A DNA stretch of 9,187 nucleotides from Candidatus Zipacnadia bacterium (GTDB taxonomy: Bacteria; Armatimonadota; Zipacnadia; Zipacnadales; Zipacnadaceae), in contig JALGTJ010000018.1 in assembly GCA_029821415.1 (NCBI GenBank), positions 1-9,187 of the forward strand, written 5' to 3'. The notes beneath the pieces are model-generated. The model searched no databases, had not been told where the DNA came from, and saw nothing but the letters and a program-made list of their open reading frames with translations. Shown here one piece after another: positions 6,720-9,187 of this stretch (its first letter is position 1; the number at the start of each line of letters is the position of its first letter). A program made the position numbers and the translations under genes.

Positions 6720-7589
6720 TTAGTAACCATAATCAGGGCGGCTGTCACCATAGCGGCTGCCACCGTAGCTACGACCGCCATAGCGGCTGTCACCATAGCG
6801 GCTGCTGCCATAGCCACCATAGCCGCCACCATAGCGGCTGCTGCCATAGCCACCATAACCACCACTATAGCCGCCTCGGCGACTATAGCCGCCATAGCCA
6901 CCATAACCACCACCATAGCCGCCATAGCCACCACCGTACCCGCCACCTACTGTCCCACCGCCAAACATTTGAGTCACGATGTACGGATCAACAAATTTCA
7001 GCGGTATGATACGAAAAACCATGTCTTCAGGGGAATAAGTCTGCACACCCTGTTGTGTCCCCAGGGTTGTTAGACCACTGGTCCCCAGACCGGTCGTTCC
7101 CGGTTGCAGCCCCAACGGCCTCCCGGACACGGCACCGCCTGCAGCAGGTGGCCCCGCGCCTCCGGCAACGCCAACATTGACACCCGGCGGCGCCGGCCTA
7201 TACGGCGCGGGCTGTACCGCCGCCGTCCCCGCACCTGGCCGGTAGGTTCTGCCTCCTACCTCGGTGTGGGCGGCCTCCCGTATGTGCCAGACGCCATTCT
7301 CGTTAACGGCAGTCAAGTTAGCCGCACTGAGTATCTGCTGCAGTGCCTCCGCTGCAGTCACGTTGCTTAGCGAAAGAGTTATTCGCCGCGAACCCAGCTC
7401 GCTGGGCAACACGTACTGGATGCCAAACTGCCGCTGTAGGGCCGCCAGAGCGTCAGCGACGGAAATATCTTTCCACTGTACCGAGAACCGGGCCTGGTCC
7501 TGTTGAGCATAGCTAATTGCGGGTAGCCCTGCCACCAGGGTCAACGCCACAACACTGACTATTAGATAAGCCGCCGTATGTCTTCTCAT
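6720..7589 (-). CDS. Half-secretin: exported STN-domain protein with a Gly/Tyr/Ser/Arg-rich tail
   Basis: This 289-residue protein has a signal peptide at about 1-28 (cleavage after SYA) and an STN/secretin N0 domain at about 34-104 (FSVQWKDISVADALAALQRQ... then ITLSLSNVTAAEALQQILSAANL). A Pro/Gly-rich linker runs from about 105 to 185. The first strand and helix of an N1-type domain follow at 191-210 (VFRIIPLKFVDPYIVTQM), then FGGGTVGGG and a Gly/Tyr/Ser/Arg tail to the end. It matches the full secretin downstream segment by segment (FGGGVTGGG there) but stops where the second half of N1 and the barrel should be. The 122 bases that follow hold no recognisable remnant of them. ATG 7589 has an excellent TAGGAGG site. 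It could be a periplasmic accessory or plug protein of the secretin, or a degraded duplicate. The clean tail and intact N-terminus favour a functional short protein. Confidence 0.85.
   Translation of the reverse strand: MRRHTAAYLIVSVVALTLVAGLPAISYAQQDQARFSVQWKDISVADALAALQRQFGIQYVLPSELGSRRITLSLSNVTAAEALQQILSAANLTAVNENGVWHIREAAHTEVGGRTYRPGAGTAAVQPAPYRPAPPGVNVGVAGGAGPPAAGGAVSGRPLGLQPGTTGLGTSGLTTLGTQQGVQTYSPEDMVFRIIPLKFVDPYIVTQMFGGGTVGGGYGGGYGGYGGGYGGYGGYSRRGGYSGGYGGYGSSRYGGGYGGYGSSRYGDSRYGGRSYGGSRYGDSRPDYGY
6723..6950 (-). repeat. Gly/Tyr/Ser/Arg-coding tandem repeats in the half-secretin tail
   Basis: Short units such as ccatagcggctg and ccatagccac recur across this stretch. At protein level GGYGGYGSSRYG occurs in two near-identical neighbouring copies (about residues 244-266) and SRYGDSR occurs twice (about 266-284). 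All units are multiples of three bases. The stretch resembles the Gly/Tyr-coding repeat in the downstream secretin gene but is richer in Ser and Arg. Confidence 0.75.
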
Positions 7590-7597
7590 TTGGCTCG

Positions 7598-7604
7598 CCT
7601 CCTA
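7598..7604 (-). promoter_or_regulatory. Ribosome-binding site of the half-secretin gene
   Basis: On the minus strand this reads TAGGAGG, eight bases before ATG 7589. It is the best Shine-Dalgarno match in the pilus block and suggests that the short secretin-like protein is well translated. Confidence 0.7.
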
Positions 7605-7692
7605 AGACTCATCAGCTCGTTCACATTCACATATGCCTTTTCCTTCTAATATAGACGAGCTAACCGCATCAATTGTTTGCTTCGGCACTTCT

Positions 7693-8382
7693 TTACTTCG
7701 CTTTCAACGGAACACGGCGGACCTCGCCGCTAACCACATTACTAACCTTAACATAGTCCTGCCCAATTTGCTCCACTAACCAATCATCAACTATGTCCCC
7801 AGGTTGGACACTTCCGGTCTTGCCATCCCTCATTTCATAGATGGCCAGAGGCCGATCGCCAGCCCACATAATACTGCTGATACGCATAAACTTGACCTCG
7901 GCAACTTCCGGAGCGGCCACCGGCTCACGCTCTGGCCGCCGCTGGGCTGGCCCAATCCCGATACGACTGGCAAGTGGCAACTCCGACCAGACTGGCCCAT
8001 ACGTGGTAGCACGCGTTACTGCCGCTGGCGTCTCTATACCGATGCCTCCAGAGAAAGGATTAGGCTGGCTATTCTCAAACGGATCGCCTGTGAAGCTACT
8101 CTCCACCGGAGCTGGCGCTGCCCCCATCCCCATACCTATTCCGGTACCCATCATACCCATTCCACCGAGAGTAGGTGCTCCTCCAGGCATGGGAGGCCCC
8201 GGCATACCCCCGGGCATGGGCGGCGCAGCCCCTGGCGGGCCCGGCATCTGCGGCTGGGCTTCAGTCGTTATGCTACCTATTTGAGTTGCCGGCAACACAA
8301 CCATGAGTAGCAGTGCCAGCGCGATCATCAACGAACCAAGCCCGCCCGCCATCATAATTTTTGCTTTGCGTTTGGTGGACAC
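7693..8382 (-). CDS. Inner-membrane PilP/GspC-like protein with Pro/Gly/Met-rich linker
   Basis: From GTG 8382 this encodes 229 residues. A basic N-terminus (STKRKAK) is followed by one membrane helix at about 8-31. Residues about 44-89 are Pro/Gly/Met-rich (PPMPGGMPGPPMPGG, GMGMMGTGIGMGMG). A compact C-terminal region at about 161-229 (VKFMRISSIMWAGDRPLAIYEMRDGKTGSVQPGDIVDDWLVEQIGQDYVKV...GEVRRVPL) has the beta-strand pattern and 'GD.v..w.v..I....V.v' layout of the GspC homology region/PilP domain that contacts the secretin N0 domain. Its place between the PilO-like and secretin genes fits this reading. Proteobacterial PilP is a lipoprotein; this one is helix-anchored like GspC. A longer form from GTG 8409, one base after the previous stop, is possible, but GTG 8382 has the better ribosome-binding site. 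The function rests on pattern and position. Confidence 0.65.
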   Translation of the reverse strand: MSTKRKAKIMMAGGLGSLMIALALLLMVVLPATQIGSITTEAQPQMPGPPGAAPPMPGGMPGPPMPGGAPTLGGMGMMGTGIGMGMGAAPAPVESSFTGDPFENSQPNPFSGGIGIETPAAVTRATTYGPVWSELPLASRIGIGPAQRRPEREPVAAPEVAEVKFMRISSIMWAGDRPLAIYEMRDGKTGSVQPGDIVDDWLVEQIGQDYVKVSNVVSGEVRRVPLKAK

Positions 8383-8390
8383 TTGTAATT

Positions 8391-8395
8391 TCTCC
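8391..8395 (-). promoter_or_regulatory. Ribosome-binding site favouring the GTG 8382 start
   Basis: On the minus strand this reads GGAGA, eight bases before GTG 8382. The alternative GTG 8409 has only an AGG directly touching it, which is too close to work as a Shine-Dalgarno site. Confidence 0.5.
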
Positions 8396-8410
8396 AAATT
8401 ATTATACACC

Positions 8411-9187
8411 CTAACGCCCCGGTCCAGGCGGGACTGGCATTGTACCTGGTCCGCCTGCTCCAGGCGGCATTCCTCCCGGCCCTGGCGGCATTCCTCCCGG
8501 CCCTGGCATTCCTCCTGGCCCCGGCATTCCTCCTGGCCCCATCATCGGGCCACCCATGCCCATTCCACCGGCCATCCCCGCTCCGGCTGCCGCCAAACCT
8601 GGCGGGACCTCTACCAATAAGTAGATCGTCATAGGTAAAGTTGCACTTATTGTATTGCCTTGGCCCGATAATGACAAGCCCTCAATCGTAGCAATGCGGG
8701 GGAACTCAGGCAGTGCTCGGTATAGCTTCTCAATGTCGGACAGCGTCCCTTGGATACCCAGAGTGATCTGGGCCACCTGATAGAAGCCGTTGCTCGGCGG
8801 CGCCGGAGGCAGACTAGGCGGAGCGGGAATACTAGCCCCAGAGGTGATCTTCACGCCCTGGCCTGTTACCCACTCCTCAATTGTGCGGGCTAGGTTGCGT
8901 CGCATCTCCGGCCACAAAGAGGCAAACAAAGCGGGCAGCGGTTGACCGAAGGACAGCTTGATGCTTCGCTTGTCCATCAGCTTCTGTAGCTTGGTATCCG
9001 CCCCCAGCCAGCGACCAGTTACCTTAATCAGGTCTTCCTTGGCCGATTCCAGCTTATCCGCCGTGGCCTGTTGCTGTTGCAGCTTTGCCTGCACGCTGCT
9101 AAGTTCGGCTTCTACAGGCTTAATCAGTTTAAAATACGCGCCCGTAGCAACGCCGACAATCAAGACAACCATAATAGCTATCAAAGC
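8411..9187 (-). CDS. pilO: PilO-like pilus assembly protein (5' end outside window)
   Basis: The frame is open to the right edge. The only start-type codon there is a TTG at 9184 that falls inside the membrane helix, so the true start is probably off the window. Visible residues (counted from that TTG) are: 1-17 a transmembrane helix, 22-75 a coiled-coil-prone segment rich in Gln, Lys and Glu, 80-130 a linker ending in a Pro-rich stretch, and about 133-193 a ferredoxin-like domain of PilO type (QVAQITLGIQGTLSDIEKLYRALPEFPRIATIEGLSLSG...TLPMTIYLLVEV). The last 60 residues are Gly/Pro/Met-rich (MPGPGGMPGPGG...), which is unusual for PilO. PilO dimerises with PilN in the inner membrane and, with PilP, links the motor platform to the secretin. 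The stop TAG is one base from a possible GTG of the next gene. GspM-like is an alternative. Confidence 0.82.
   Translation of the reverse strand, partial: ALIAIMVVLIVGVATGAYFKLIKPVEAELSSVQAKLQQQQATADKLESAKEDLIKVTGRWLGADTKLQKLMDKRSIKLSFGQPLPALFASLWPEMRRNLARTIEEWVTGQGVKITSGASIPAPPSLPPAPPSNGFYQVAQITLGIQGTLSDIEKLYRALPEFPRIATIEGLSLSGQGNTISATLPMTIYLLVEVPPGLAAAGAGMAGGMGMGGPMMGPGGMPGPGGMPGPGGMPPGPGGMPPGAGGPGTMPVPPGPGR
8463..8540 (-). repeat. Tandem repeats in the PilO-like C-terminal tail (2 x 21 bp, 2 x 18 bp)
   Basis: Two identical 21-base copies lie at 8463-8483 and 8484-8504, followed by two identical 18-base copies of a shortened version at 8505-8522 and 8523-8540. They encode the Gly-Gly-Met-Pro-Pro/Gly-Pro units near the C-terminus. 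All units are multiples of three, so length changes would preserve the frame. Perfect identity at DNA level suggests recent duplication. Confidence 0.85.

Noticed and set aside
6723..6950. Repeat cluster as a possible CRISPR array
   Set aside because: The units are short, adjacent and in frame within a coding sequence. There are no regular unique spacers.
6561..7073. Ala/Thr/Ile- or Met/Ala/Val-rich open frames over the half-secretin tail
   Set aside because: They arise from reading the Gly/Tyr-coding repeat in other frames. They lack good ribosome-binding sites and any family resemblance.
7648..7672. Possible promoter before the half-secretin gene (TTGATG and TATATT on the minus strand)
   Set aside because: The spacing is only 13 bases and no other -35 candidate fits, so I could not support a promoter call. 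A 7-base inverted repeat nearby (7614-7620 with 7655-7661) is too short to interpret.

Overview
The window is a single-strand block. Nine genes all read right to left (minus strand) with short gaps, and no gene-free stretch reaches 300 bases. In transcription order they are: the end of a PilO-like pilus assembly protein, a membrane-anchored PilP/GspC-like protein, a short secretin-like protein with only the N-terminal half of a secretin, a full outer-membrane secretin (PilQ/GspD superfamily), chorismate synthase (aroC), a fused shikimate kinase/3-dehydroquinate synthase (aroK-aroB), a membrane-anchored PASTA protein, an ECF sigma factor, and the start of a zinc-finger anti-sigma factor that runs off the left edge.

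The secretin and its inner-membrane partners imply a diderm (two-membrane) bacterium with a type IV pilus or type II secretion-like machine. The pilO-pilP-pilQ-then-aroK/aroB order resembles the pilMNOPQ-aroKB neighbourhood of Proteobacteria. However, the fused AroK-AroB, the PASTA repeats with a Firmicute-like C-terminal domain, and the glycine-rich low-complexity segments point away from Proteobacteria. A less-studied diderm phylum such as Armatimonadota is a reasonable guess, but the sequence alone does not prove it.

Region by region: (1) 9187-4855 is the pilus/secretion block. All four of its proteins carry low-complexity segments: Pro/Gly/Met-rich in the PilO-like and PilP-like proteins, and Gly/Tyr-rich in the two secretin-family proteins. 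(2) A compound hairpin at 4777-4819 separates this block from the shikimate genes. (3) 4756-1905 holds aroC and aroKB, which are translationally linked and supply steps 2, 5 and 7 of the pathway to chorismate. (4) 1904-1768 is a spacer with two mutually exclusive inverted repeats. (5) 1767-1 holds a PASTA protein, sigma factor and anti-sigma factor, which look like an envelope-signal regulatory module.

The points most worth a second look are: the apparent duplication of a secretin in which one copy keeps only the periplasmic N-terminal half plus a Gly/Tyr tail; the Gly/Tyr insert that splits the N1 domain of the full secretin; and the kinase-less PASTA protein, which lies in the same frame as the following sigma factor with only a TAG codon between them. 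No RNA genes, CRISPR arrays, insertion sequences or attachment sites were seen.
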